From Bog-950 sp964631835 (GTDB lineage: Bacteria; Bacteroidota; Bacteroidia; Chitinophagales; LD1): a DNA stretch of 64,000 bases. Position 1 is the first letter of the stretch. Every line of letters begins with the position of its first letter. The stretch lies in NCBI GenBank assembly GCA_964631835.1, contig CAZWAD010000001.1:434001-498000 (forward strand). Reading direction: 5' to 3'. Position numbers and translations under genes: made by a program. The notes beneath the pieces were generated by a model that had not been told where the DNA came from, ran no database searches, and saw only the letters and a list, made by a program, of their open reading frames with translations. This document shows, one piece after another, positions 1 to 10,600 of the stretch.

Positions 1-207
1 GCAGAAACCGATTATTGCCCGGGGTTTGTTAAAAATATAAAGTGCGGAAGATGTATCGTTTCGGGTAAACAATCTTTTTGCGGTTGCCGCAGCCTGCAAA
101 AAAGGACCTATAAGCTGGCAGATGGGCTGGTTGGGTAAACTTTCCCCCGTTTTTATTTAAGAAAGCCGGCTTTTGCTGAACCGGAGGTGGAGCCGATACA
201 TATAAAT
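1..207. other. left-edge stretch without an assignable gene
   Basis: No recognisable gene. The forward frame starting at base 1 is open for 45 codons, ending at a TAA at 136-138. It contains several cysteines, so it could be the last residues of a gene entering from the left, but nothing identifies it and a run of this length is possible by chance. No tRNA or convincing terminator was seen. Confidence 0.3.
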
Positions 208-491
208 ACGTATTTCCGCCATGGATTGAATACGTTGACATACATGCAGGCGTATTGTCGCCATGGCGGGATAACGTTGTATAAATGTGCAAACGTATTG
301 TCGCCATGGATTGACAACGTTGGAGCATCTACAGATGTATTGTCGCCATGGCGAGACCACGTTGAACATACAGCGAGACGTATTGTCGCCATGGTTAGGC
401 TACGTTGGGCATTCAGTAAGACGTATTGTCGCCATGGATTGAATACGTTGAAATAAATGCAGACGTATTCCCGCCATGGCCGGACAACGCC
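208..491. repeat. array of seven 29-bp imperfect palindromes, period 42-43 bp
   Basis: Seven units begin at about 209, 251, 294, 336, 379, 422 and 464, separated by 13-14 bp. Each starts with CGTATT, has the perfect palindrome CCATGG in the middle and ends with ACGTTG (the last copy is degenerate). In units 1 and 6 the outer arms CGTATT and AATACG are exact inverted repeats around CCATGG; in the others the right arm has drifted. The 13-14 bp intervals are too short for CRISPR spacers and are weakly similar to each other (often containing CAT and ending in CAGA), so this is an ageing tandem repeat of about 42.5 bp rather than repeats plus independent spacers. Several reading frames stay open across it on both strands only because the period is close to a multiple of three. 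Confidence 0.85.
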
Positions 492-530
492 TTCACCTTC
501 TTTAAAAGGGATTTTTAATCACTAAACCCC

Positions 531-911
531 TTAATATCTTTTCTTAGGGTGTCTTTTATAGCAGGTCTTTAAAAAGTTAACCAGCTCAGGCTCGTCTTCA
601 ATAACAAAAACATGGTCAACCACCACCACACCGGTAATATTTCCAATAAGAACCTGCTCATAAAGCCGCTCGGGTATAAACTTGTTTTTGCGGGCAACCC
701 GCGGAATCCACCTAAGCTTATTTAATGCAATGCTTACCGGTGAAGAAGCTCCCGTGTGCGTATCATCTTTGATATAAACGAAGCCATCTACCCTGAGGTA
801 TGGAATTAGATGCCGCCTGATTTGTTCATTGATAGCGCGCACCTGCACATTTTTTCTGCGGGCAGCTTCTTCTCTGGTAATGTAACCGGTGTAATGGATG
901 ATGGAAGGCAT
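531..911 (-). CDS. small HTH-like hypothetical protein
   Basis: A 126-residue protein of unknown function. Residues about 8-50 (beginning YITREEAARRKNV and followed by a basic helix and a beta-turn with YLRVDGFVYI) resemble the winged-helix layout of excisionase or MerR-type DNA-binding domains: a tyrosine-led strand, an REEAARR helix, a second helix and a short wing. The rest is mixed alpha/beta with a hydrophobic strand (TGVVVVDHVFVI) and a basic C-terminus. There is no signal peptide or membrane segment. It is transcribed alone, and the palindrome array at 208-491 begins 40 bp beyond its stop codon. DNA binding is inferred from the pattern only. Confidence 0.6.
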   Translation of the reverse strand: MPSIIHYTGYITREEAARRKNVQVRAINEQIRRHLIPYLRVDGFVYIKDDTHTGASSPVSIALNKLRWIPRVARKNKFIPERLYEQVLIGNITGVVVVDHVFVIEDEPELVNFLKTCYKRHPKKRY

Positions 912-989
912 AGGAAAGGTTTTAGTAAAGCTAAAAAATATATTTCTACTTCATGAAGGGCATATATCACACTTTTATATTTTCGGTAT

Positions 990-1658
990 ATGGATCAAGC
1001 AATGAGAGATTTAGTTCCGTGGATAACGCCCATAATCGTTGTGGCTCTAATTTGGTTTGTAATGCTCAAGCGCAGAAAGAAAGAACCACGTAACTTATTT
1101 CGCAGCGGTCAACCGGTAAGGCTTGAGCGCACCATTGAAATTGAAAGTTTTATTTCACGCGAGGAATTTATTGAAGCCAACCGGCAGATTACTCAACAGC
1201 TGGTTGGGGGAAAAAACAGGTGGACATTTATTTTGGCGTTTGTTTTAGCGGTACTTATAATATCTAAATTCGTGCTCACACAGAGTAAACCCGTAGAAAC
1301 TCCCCAAATTATAAGAATTATATTTGGCATAATCATTTTTGTTGGCCTTGTGTTTTGGTTCAGTAAGAGGATTACTAAATCTTCGGCAGGGAGAGTTTAT
1401 GATACCACCGAGTTTATGAAAAGTAAAATGAAACACATTTTCACGCCTGAAACTTACGAAACGGTTTCACCTGTTACGAATGCCAAGGCAAATTGGGGAA
1501 CACTTCATAGTTACATGCTGCTTGACAAATTTATTTTGCTATACACCGGTTTAACGGTTGCTTATTTTATCAAGAAATCTGATTTCAAGCCCGATGACCT
1601 TGCTACTTTTGAGCGCTTTCTTGAAACCAATTTTGATGTGAAGAAAGGGCTCATGTAA
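990..1658 (+). CDS. YcxB-like membrane protein
   Basis: A 222-residue protein with a hydrophobic N-terminal segment (about residues 12-27) followed by a basic stretch, then two further membrane segments (about 73-90 and 98-118). The soluble C-terminal third has a strand pattern with a W-x-x-L-x-S-Y-M-L-L-D-K-F-I-L-L-Y core and a later FIKKSDF, as in the YcxB-like domain family, whose function is unknown. A short cytoplasmic PH-like domain anchored to the inner membrane is the likely arrangement. It converges with the superoxide dismutase gene downstream. Confidence 0.65.
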   Translation: MDQAMRDLVPWITPIIVVALIWFVMLKRRKKEPRNLFRSGQPVRLERTIEIESFISREEFIEANRQITQQLVGGKNRWTFILAFVLAVLIISKFVLTQSKPVETPQIIRIIFGIIIFVGLVFWFSKRITKSSAGRVYDTTEFMKSKMKHIFTPETYETVSPVTNAKANWGTLHSYMLLDKFILLYTGLTVAYFIKKSDFKPDDLATFERFLETNFDVKKGLM

Positions 1659-1688
1659 AAAAAGCGGCTGGCAAGTATACCAGCTGCT
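1655..1688 (-). terminator. terminator of the superoxide dismutase gene
   Basis: A nine-pair stem (1663-1671 with 1680-1688, one G-U pair, 8-nt loop) lies 27 bp beyond the dismutase stop. On the minus strand it is followed by a run of seven T, the form of an intrinsic terminator. It sits between two convergent genes. Confidence 0.7.
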
Positions 1689-1714
1689 GAATAAATTACA
1701 CCCAACTGTACCAA

Positions 1715-2329
1715 TTACTTCGCAGCAGCAAATCTCTTAGCTACTTCAGCCCAGTTAACTACATTATACCAGGCGGCAATGTAGTCGGGCCTGCGGTTTT
1801 GGTAGTTGAGGTAGTAAGCGTGTTCCCATACATCTAAACCGAGGATAGGTTTGCCTCCGCAGCCTTTTGCTCCTTCAATATCCATCAGGGGATTGTCCTG
1901 GTTGGCAGTGGAACATATTTCGAGCTTGCCGGGTTTTACACAAAGCCATGCCCAGCCGGAGCCGAAGCGCGTAGTAGCGGCTTTAGTAAACTCGGTTTTG
2001 AAATTATCGAACGAGCCGAAAGAAGAATTAATCGCATCGCCCAGCTCACCGGTTGGTGCTCCACCGGCATTGGGAGCCATAACTTGCCAGAACATGGAGT
2101 GGTTCCAGTGCCCGCCACCGTTGTTGCGCACAGCCGGTGAAAGTTTCGAAACGTTGGCAAGAATTTCTTCGAGTGATTTGTTTTCCCATTCGGTGCCGGC
2201 AACAGCAGCATTCAGGTTGGTTACATAAGCATTGTGATGTTTGCCGTGGTGTATTTCCATAGTTTTTGCATCTACATGCGGCTCAAGCGCATTGAAGGCA
2301 TAAGGTAAAGCTGGTAATGTAAAAGCCAT
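1715..2329 (-). CDS. sod: Fe/Mn superoxide dismutase
   Basis: A cytoplasmic enzyme that converts superoxide to oxygen and hydrogen peroxide. The 204 residues match the usual single-chain length. All four metal ligands are visible: His27 (in IHHGKHH), His77 (in GGHWNHSMFW), and Asp166 and His170 in the family signature DVWEHAYY. The sequence does not let me decide between iron, manganese or cambialistic use. The gene is monocistronic in appearance: tadA lies upstream on the same strand but a 57-bp hairpin repeat separates them, and a terminator follows. Confidence 0.97.
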   Translation of the reverse strand: MAFTLPALPYAFNALEPHVDAKTMEIHHGKHHNAYVTNLNAAVAGTEWENKSLEEILANVSKLSPAVRNNGGGHWNHSMFWQVMAPNAGGAPTGELGDAINSSFGSFDNFKTEFTKAATTRFGSGWAWLCVKPGKLEICSTANQDNPLMDIEGAKGCGGKPILGLDVWEHAYYLNYQNRRPDYIAAWYNVVNWAEVAKRFAAAK

Positions 2330-2401
2330 GATATTTAGTTTTTGATTTACGAAATGTTGTTTATGATTTGTGAAAGCGAAGTTAAAACAATAGTTGAAAA
2401 G

Positions 2402-2458
2402 GTTTCAGGTTGCAGGTTGCAAGTTCAAACCTGCAACCTGCAACCTGCAACCTGAAAC
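2402..2458. repeat. hairpin built from 7-bp repeats
   Basis: A perfect 20-bp inverted repeat (2402-2421 with 2439-2458) with a 17-nt loop, made largely of tandem heptamers of the AACCTGC / GGTTGCA type, each flanked by GTTTCAG or CTGAAAC. It lies between tadA and the dismutase gene, both on the minus strand. It could stop tadA transcripts, though it has no following T-run. Similar 7-bp repeats occur at 49086-49123, 49174-49192 and 55056-55083. Confidence 0.85.
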
Positions 2459-2465
2459 TAACTTT

Positions 2466-2918
2466 TCATTTCCCTCTTTTAAGTTTAAAGAACCCGGTCA
2501 ATAAATTTCCGCATTCGTTCTCCATCACTCCGCGCATCACTTCGGTTTTGGGGTGGAGCACTCTGCCACCGGTGAGTGTATAACCCGCTTTAGGGTCGCC
2601 CGCACCGTAAACCAACCTGGCAATGCGCGCCCATCGTAATGCCGAGGCACACATCAGGCAAGGTTCAAGCGTTACGTACAAAGTGCATTCTTCCAGAAAT
2701 TTTGAGCCGAGGAAATTCGATGCCGCTGTGATGGCAATCATCTCGGCATGAGCGGTTACGTCTTTCAGCTTTTCGGTTTGGTTATATCCTTTGCCGATGA
2801 TTTTATTCTGACAGACCACAATGGCGCCCACCGGTACTTCGTCTTCCTCCAAAGCATAGCCGGCTTCTTTCAAAGCCAGTTTCATAAAGTATTCGTCACT
2901 GAATAACACGCGGAACAA
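2466..2918 (-). CDS. tadA: tRNA-specific adenosine deaminase TadA
   Basis: A zinc deaminase that converts adenosine 34 of tRNA-Arg(ACG) to inosine. The 150 residues are typical for TadA. The zinc and catalytic residues are His57 and Glu59 in the HAE motif and Cys87 and Cys90 in EPCLMC; the later DPKAG loop is characteristic of TadA rather than cytidine or guanine deaminases. The start at 2918 gives the usual FSDEYFMKLAL opening and overlaps the end of the upstream flippase-like gene by 23 bp, so the two are probably co-transcribed. An internal ATG at residue 12 would remove the conserved opening. Confidence 0.94.
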   Translation of the reverse strand: MFRVLFSDEYFMKLALKEAGYALEEDEVPVGAIVVCQNKIIGKGYNQTEKLKDVTAHAEMIAITAASNFLGSKFLEECTLYVTLEPCLMCASALRWARIARLVYGAGDPKAGYTLTGGRVLHPKTEVMRGVMENECGNLLTGFFKLKRGK

Positions 2919-3837
2919 TTCTGCGGTTCAAAATAAATAAATACCCAATCACAGCCGGTATTACCAGGTTCATGACCCAAGCCCACAATACCGCGCTGAT
3001 TACGGCAATATTGTTTGAAGTAAAACTGCCGAAGATGTATAGTGCCGCTCCGCCCCGAAAAGTAAAGTCAAGAAAAGGCATAAGCGGTGAAAAAGTATGA
3101 ACCAGGAAAAAAACTCCGTTGTGGATGAACAGCGCAAAGAAATTATTGCCCACACCAAAGAACATCATCAGCGCAACATATTGCGTAAGGTACACCGCAT
3201 AACGCAGGGCTGTAATCAGAAGTACTTTTACCTGTGTCGGAAAATCGGGAAGCTGATGTTTATGAAGGAAAAGGTTTCGCTGCTCCAGAAATGGAACTGA
3301 TGCAATTATTCGGTTGAATAAATCATAACGAAAATAAAGCAGGAAGAACCCGATAGAAGCACCGGTGGCGGCACTCGCCCAAATGGCATTATCGCTCCAC
3401 AGCGCAACACAGATAGCCCCCGCACCTACCGTAATAGCGGTATGCACAATTCCCCCCACCACACTCAGGAAAAATATTTTAGGCTTGCTTTCATCATCCA
3501 GATACATGGCCCTGCCTACAAATTCACCGCTGCGGGCAGGGGTGACAAACCCGAACGTGATTCCGGCAATTACCGATTTTAAAAGATTGAGGAACGGCAA
3601 ATCAACCTTCAGCAGCATTTGCCATTTTACAGTTTCAAGCAACCAGTTGACCGGCATCAGCAACACTGCAATGATGAACAGATAAGCGTTGTCGGGATTA
3701 AAATTTTGGCTAAAGAATTTAAGTTGTGCAGTAAAATCATTTTTCAAAAATAGTTGCTGCACGATGAACCAGGTCATCAAGACAAAAACTACAACCTTAA
3801 CCAGCACCATAATTTTTTGCCTGCCCGAAATATTCAC
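2896..3837 (-). CDS. flippase-like (LPG synthase transmembrane family) integral membrane protein
   Basis: A 313-residue polytopic inner-membrane protein with about eight hydrophobic segments. The sequence GITFGFVTPARSGEFVGRA near residues 92-110 fits the conserved G-x(n)-P-x-R-x-G-E-x-x-R region of the lysylphosphatidylglycerol-synthase transmembrane / UPF0104 family. Members without the soluble aminoacyl-transferase domain, like this one, are annotated as flippase-like; the substrate cannot be read from the sequence. The gene precedes and overlaps tadA. Only 33 bp separate its start from the divergent ruvC start, so promoters on both sides must reach into coding sequence or be very compact. 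Confidence 0.85.
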   Translation of the reverse strand: MNISGRQKIMVLVKVVVFVLMTWFIVQQLFLKNDFTAQLKFFSQNFNPDNAYLFIIAVLLMPVNWLLETVKWQMLLKVDLPFLNLLKSVIAGITFGFVTPARSGEFVGRAMYLDDESKPKIFFLSVVGGIVHTAITVGAGAICVALWSDNAIWASAATGASIGFFLLYFRYDLFNRIIASVPFLEQRNLFLHKHQLPDFPTQVKVLLITALRYAVYLTQYVALMMFFGVGNNFFALFIHNGVFFLVHTFSPLMPFLDFTFRGGAALYIFGSFTSNNIAVISAVLWAWVMNLVIPAVIGYLFILNRRIVPRVIQ

Positions 3838-3870
3838 CTGCTAAACATAGTATTTTACATTTACGATGGA

Positions 3871-4437
3871 ATGAGTGTTCAAAAGCGAATCATCTTAGGC
3901 ATTGACCCTGGAACCATTGTCCTCGGCTACGGAATCATTGAAATTGAAAAGCAGAAAATGAAATTGGTGAGCATGGGCGTAATCCATCTTTCGAAATATG
4001 AAGACCACCTGCAAAAGCTGAAAATTATTTTCGAAAAAATTCAGGGACTGATTGAAAATTATCAGCCGGAAGCATGTGCTATTGAAGCCCCTTTCTTCGG
4101 AAAGAATGTGCAAAGCATGCTCAAGTTAGGGAGAGCGCAAGGGGTAGCCATTGCCTCAGCACTCACCAATGATGTGGATGTATTTGAATATTCTCCCAAA
4201 AAAATAAAACAGTCTATCACTGGTAACGGAAATGCCTCAAAAGAACAAGTAGCAGCGATGCTACAGCAATTAATCGGCTTCGAAATGCAGCCGAAATTTT
4301 TAGATGCCACCGATGGTCTGGCTGCTGCGGTATGCCATCACTTTCAAGGCAAAGTTCCTGGCAGTACAGTCAGCGCAGGAAAAAAAGTTTCCGGTTGGAA
4401 AGACTTTCTGAAGAGCAATCCCGAAAGAATCAGGTAA
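3871..4437 (+). CDS. ruvC: Holliday junction resolvase RuvC
   Basis: An endonuclease that resolves Holliday junctions together with RuvAB during recombinational repair. The 188 residues have the RNase H fold motifs IDPGT-x-x-x-GYG (Asp12), IEAPF (Glu72) and FLDATDGLA (Asp145 and Asp148), giving the four acidic catalytic residues. I use the ATG at 3871 (MSVQKRIILG), one residue pattern before the first strand. An in-frame ATG at 3754 would add 39 unrelated residues running into the divergent gene. Confidence 0.95.
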   Translation: MSVQKRIILGIDPGTIVLGYGIIEIEKQKMKLVSMGVIHLSKYEDHLQKLKIIFEKIQGLIENYQPEACAIEAPFFGKNVQSMLKLGRAQGVAIASALTNDVDVFEYSPKKIKQSITGNGNASKEQVAAMLQQLIGFEMQPKFLDATDGLAAAVCHHFQGKVPGSTVSAGKKVSGWKDFLKSNPERIR

Positions 4438-4607
4438 GCTTTTACCTCCGACTTACCGGAAAAAACACAATCTGCATTTTGTTTATTATTTGGTGCGCTT
4501 CGTTAATTCTGCTCCGGAGCCGTATTTGTAAAATTCTGCTTTCATCTCCCTGAACTTTTTGTTGTTTCTGCTCGTAAAGCAGGCTATTGAAGTGTAAAAC
4601 AAACACC

Positions 4608-7600
4608 ATGAAAAATGTTTACACGAAGTTCTGTAGTTCAATATATAGAGGCGGTGGGAAAAGCGGGTTTCAGTTTTCGAAGTTCATTTCGGTTCTGCTC
4701 ATCTGCATTTTTTCGCGCGCTGATATAAACGCACAGCCACTCGTAATCACACAAAGCACCAACTCGCAGGCGCTGGCACAATTGCTGGCGGGGCCGGGAG
4801 TTACAATAAGTAACTATACGCTTACCTGCGCAGCTAACGGTTCAGGGACCTTTACCAACAACAGTTCAAATCTGGGAATAAACGGTGGAGTTGTGCTCGC
4901 ATCGGGCAGGGTATCAAATATTCCTAACAACGCCAGCGTATTTGCTTCGACCCAATTTACCGCCACCGGTGATGCGCAGCTTTCAACACTTACCGGTGGA
5001 ACCATTTATGACCCCTGTATTTTAGAATTTGACATTGTTCCGCAAGGCCCCCTGTTAAAATTCGATTATGTATTCGCCTCCGAAGAATACCCCGAATGGG
5101 TTTGCTCACAGTATAATGACGTATTCGGTTTTTTTATCAGCGGCCCAAACCCCGGAGGAGGAAATTATACGAATAAAAACATGGCTATTATTCCCAGCAC
5201 AAATTTGCCGGTGGCTATTAACACCATTAACCCGGGAACGTCTGGAGCGAATGCTAACGGGGGAACCTGTAATGGTTCTAACCAGAGTTTGGCCTATACT
5301 TCATACTATGTAAATAACCAGGTTCCGCTCAATCCGAATATTGTTTATGATGGAATGACTACCGTACTTCAGGCAACCGCATCGGTTACGCCCTGTCAGA
5401 CATATCATTTAAAAATAGCCATTGCCGATGTGGCGGACCGTATTTACGACTCTGGAGTTTTTCTTAAAGCATATTCTTTTACCACCAGCCCTGTTACAGT
5501 TTCGGCCCAGGCGCAGTTAGATTATGCCGGGTTTTCTTCAGCTTACGAAGGTTGTGTAGGCGGAACTTTTACTCTTACTCTTTCTCAAGTTCAGGCGGTA
5601 GATGTAACTGTAAATCTTTCAATTACCGGAACAGCTACCAACGGAAGCGATTACACAACCATACCGGCAACTGTTACGATTCCTGCGGGACAAATTTCTG
5701 TTACAATTCCTTTGACTCCTCTGGTGGATGGAATTTCTGAAAGTGCTGAGACTGTAACCATTGCTACTCTTAATCCCTGCACCGGTGCAGTTTCGTCTAG
5801 CGCAAGTATTACCATTCAGGATGACATACCAGCTAATATTAATGTTGGTGACAGCACACTCTGTCTGGGGCAGTCAACACAACTTACTGCCAGCGGTGGA
5901 ATGAGTTATAGCTGGAGCCCTGCAACAGGATTGAGCAATCCGAATATTAGTAATCCTATTGCTACTCCAACCGTAACTACTACATATACTGTAAGCATGA
6001 ACTGGGGCGCTTGTACGAAAACTGCAAACGCTACAGTCTATGTAAGTAACCCTTCGCTTTCAACTACTGCCACTCCGGCAGCTACAGTTTGCAACGGAGG
6101 AACTGTATTGATTTCAGCTACATCTAACGGAGTAGCGCCTTATAATTACTTATGGAGCAACGGGGCGACAACACCTAATATTACCGTTGCCACCGGTGGA
6201 ACTTATACGGTAACAACAACCGATGCCTACGGATGTACTGCAGGCTCTTCACAGCCTGTCACCATTTCAAACATTGGAATGACCGGAACTTCATCCAACG
6301 TATCGTGTCTGGGAGGAACCAACGGTTCCATTGATATTACCGTAACCGGAACAAATGCACCTTTCACATACAACTGGAATGACGGGTTTACTTCACAGGA
6401 TAGGACAAACCTGGTTACCGGAACGTACTCTGTTACAGTAACTAATACTGTAGGATGTTCAATAAGCGCTTCGTATACAATTAGCCAACCGGCAACCAAC
6501 CTTACCACTTCGGCAACTAACACACCAGTATCATGTAATGGCGGAAGCAACGGAACAATAAGCCTTACTGTTAACGGAGGTGTTACTCCATATTCGTACT
6601 TGTGGAGCAACGGAGCAACCACCGAAGACCTGGCAACATTAACTGCAGGAAGTTACTCGGTAACGGTGACCGATTTTAACGGATGCACAGCTTCGAGAGC
6701 AATAAATATTACTCAACCCTCAGCAACTACCACTACCGAAACTCACGTGAATGAAAACTGCTTCGGGCAAAGCATTGGTTCTATTGATTTAACAGTAACA
6801 GGCGGCTTGGCACCTTACACTTATGTATGGAGCACCGGTGCCACAACGCAGGATTTAAACTCACTTTCAGCCGGAACGTATTCGGTGTCCGTAGCCGACA
6901 GCAATAGCTGTGTGGTTACCCGCAGTATAATAATTACTGAACCTTCTGCGGTTACACCTGTACCAAATACAACAAATCCTTCCTGCTTCGGAAGCAGCAG
7001 CGGCTCTATCAACTTGTCGGTAACGGGCGGGACTCCTTCATACACCTTTAACTGGAGCAATGCAGCTACTACACAAAATATTTCAGGCTTAAGCACCGGA
7101 ACATTCACAGTGACTGTTACCGATGTAAATTTGTGTACCGGTACAGTGAGCGCAACCTTAACTCAACCATCAGTTTTGAGTACTTCTTCAACCCAAACAA
7201 ACGTTACCTGCAACGGAGGCAATAACGGCTCAATAACTTTAACGGTAACCGGTGGCACAACTCCTTATTTATATAACTGGGGCGGAGGTATAACCACCCA
7301 AAACAGAACTTCGCTTACAGCAGGAACTTATACAGTAACAGTTACTGATAACAACGGATGTACGGCTGCGAGAAGCACAACCATTACACAGCCATCACCT
7401 CTTTCTGTTTCAAACACAAACACAAATGTTTCCTGCAATGGAGGCGTCAATGGCTCAATAAATATTTCCGTTACTGGTGGAACTTCACCATATACTTTTA
7501 ACTGGGGAGGTGGTGTTACTACTGAGGACAGAACCAATCTTAGTGCAGGAACGTACACAGTAACTGTTACAGATTCGAGAGGATGCATAGTTAGTTCATC

Positions 7601-10600
7601 AATCAACATTACCCAGCCTGCTGTTCTTGCTTTCAGCGAAACACACACTAACGTAAGCTGTAATGGAGGAAACAACGGTTCTATAAATATTACTATAACA
7701 GGCGGAACTGTACCTTATTCATACAACTGGGGTGGCGGCATCATTACTCAAAACAGGACCGGTCTTGTTGCCGGCACATACAATTTAACTACAACCGACA
7801 GCAGGGGGTGTACGGTGGCAGGCTCAACTACAATTACCCAGCCGTCAGCCATAGATATTTCGCACGTTGTAACTGATGCAACTTGCTCACCAGGCAATAA
7901 CGGGGAAATTGATGTTACAGTTACCGGGGGTAATTCACCTTACACTTATGATTGGGGTGGTGGAATTACAACCGCGGATAGAACAACTCTTTTTGCAGGA
8001 ACTTATACTGTAACTGTTGCTGATAATTCGGGATGTACAGCATCTAAAGCAATTTCTGTTTCTCAAATAGGTATTGGCATGACTCTTTCCGCAAGCAGCT
8101 CTGATGTTTCCTGCAACAGTGGAAACGATGGAGCTATAGATGTCACCATTACAGGCGGGAATCCACCCATTACTTATAATTGGGGTGGTGGAATTACCAC
8201 TGAAGACAGAGCTGGGCTTGCAGCGGGAAACTATTCAGTAACGGTTACTGATGGATTGGGATGTTCAGCTATTGCCAATAGCAACATCAGCGAGCCCTCA
8301 CCCATTGTAATATCAATATCTAAAACAAATGTTGCGTGTTATGGAGAAAGCACCGGCAGCATTTTAAGTTCTGTTAGTGGTGGTATGGGTTTTTATACTT
8401 ACGAATGGGGTGGGGGTATTACTACTCAAAACAGAATCGGGATTCCTGCCGGAGTGTATAACCTTACTATTACAGACGGCAATTTATGTACGGCTACTGA
8501 AGCAGCAATAGTAGTTGACGAGCCGTCTACGGCAGTAAACCTTTCAGCTACAAGCAATAATGTTTCATGTTTCGGTCAGGATAATGGTTCAGTTACCTTG
8601 AATGTCAGCGGTGGAACACCGGGCTACGATTTTATATGGAGCAACGGAAGTATCAGCCAAAACCTGACTAATGTTGTTTCGGGAACATATAGTGTAACAG
8701 CAACCGATGCAAATTCATGTTCTTCTTCGCTTACAATGGTGGTAACACAACCTTCACCGGCATTAGCCGTCAGTTTGGCTGCCACCAACTTAATTTGTAA
8801 CAGCAGCAATACCGGAACTATTACAACTACAGTTTCAGGAGGAACGCCTTCATACAATTTCAACTGGGGCGGTGGGGTTACTACACAGAATAGGAGCTCA
8901 CTTTCAGCCGGAAATTATTCTGTAACTGTAGATGACAATAATGGATGTACAATTACTGCTTCCGTTTCTCTCACTGAGCCTTCTGCCATAAGTATAACTG
9001 AATCATCAACCAACGTCTCATGCAATGGATTAAGCGATGGCACTATAACATTAAATATTACCGGTGGAACGGGCACTTACGCTTTTATATGGAATGATGC
9101 TGTAACAACTCAAAACAGAACTGGCCTTACAGCGGGAACATATACGGTAACTGTAAACGATGCAAATTCCTGTACAGCAGTTTCATCGTCCACAATTTCG
9201 GAGCCAAGTTCTCTGCAGATTACATTAAACTCTGGTACGAGCGTATGTGTTGCCCCAACAGGCACAGCTACTGCTGTAACCAACAACTCCGGCACACCAC
9301 CATATACTTATTTGTGGTCAAATGGCGCTACCTCTAAAACCGTAACAGGTCTTCCGCCCGGTTATATCTCTGTTATTGTTACTGATGCAACCGGTGCTTG
9401 TGCGGCCATAGATTCCATCTATGTCGGACTTGCAGGAAATAACACGAATGCAAGCTTTAACATTTCTGGAAACTACTGTGGCCCCGGTGCGCTAGTTAAT
9501 TTCACCCACAACGGCTCTAACAATACCATTACTCACTTCTGGGATTTTGGTGATGGTTCGCCTTCATCCAATTTCACCAGTCCGTCATATACTTATCCCA
9601 CACCGGGAACATACACTGTAACACACATTGTTAACCGTGGATTTTGCAGAGATACTGTAACTACACCGGTAACTATTTTTCAGAAACCGATCTTATCTTC
9701 GGTAAATACAAATATTACTTGCAATGGAGCTAACAACGGAATAATTGATTTAACTACAACGGGAACACCTGCATTTACTTACAACTGGGGTGGAGGAATT
9801 ACAACTGAAGACCGCAACAATCTTGCAACAGGAACATATACTGTTACAGTAACTGACCCGAACTCTTGTTCATCAACATTATCCGCCACTATTACACAAC
9901 CTCCGGTTCTGGTAGTTACTAATTCAAATACAAATGTGTCGTGCAATGGTGGGGCTAACGGCACAATCAACCTGACAGTTGTGGGGGGAACTCCTTCCTA
10001 TTCATACAACTGGGGTGGCGGCATAACTACTCAAAACAGAACAGGGTTGATTGGAGGAGCATACATTGTAACTGTGACCGATGCAAATTCCTGTTCAAGT
10101 GTTAACAGTATTTCGGTTTATCAGCCTAATCCATTGAATCTTGTTACAAATGTGACCAATGTTTCCTGCAGCGGACAAGCTAACGGAACAATAAATTTAA
10201 CTGTTACCGGTGGAACCGGAACTTATTCATACAACTGGGGAGGTGGCATAACTACTCAAAACAGAACTTCTCTCGGAGCGGGAACTTATTCCGTAACAGT
10301 TACTGATGCTAACTCATGCAGTTCATCAACCTCAGCAAACATAATTCAGCCGAGCGCTATGGTAAGCGTTCTTAATACGACCGATGTAAGCTGTTTTGGC
10401 GGAAACAATGGAAGTATTATTACTACCAACACTGTTGGCGGAACCGTACCATATACTTATTTGTGGAATGATGGAAATACGGATGGAAACCGTTCTTCGC
10501 TGTTTGCAGGAACTTATTCAGTAACTATAACCGACCAGAATTCCTGTACCGTTTCCGGTTCAACAGCCGTGGGTCAGCCCCCAACCGGTGTAAATGTTAC

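Noticed and set aside
1..138. Open forward frame of 45 codons touching the left edge.
   Set aside because: It could be the end of a gene but has no recognisable motif; such a length can arise by chance.
29..456. Several overlapping open frames on both strands over the palindrome array, with repeated SPWRQY- or HGDNT-like words.
   Set aside because: They are produced by the 42-43 bp repeat staying open in many frames; none has a start context, a domain or a neighbour supporting it.
208..491. Possible CRISPR array.
   Set aside because: Intervals of 13-14 bp are too short for spacers and resemble each other, units drift in their right half, and no cas gene is present.
6227..9970. Minus-strand frames of 60-130 codons inside the adhesin array.
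   Set aside because: They are reverse-strand shadows of the Thr/Asn/Gly-rich repeats with no signal or domain.
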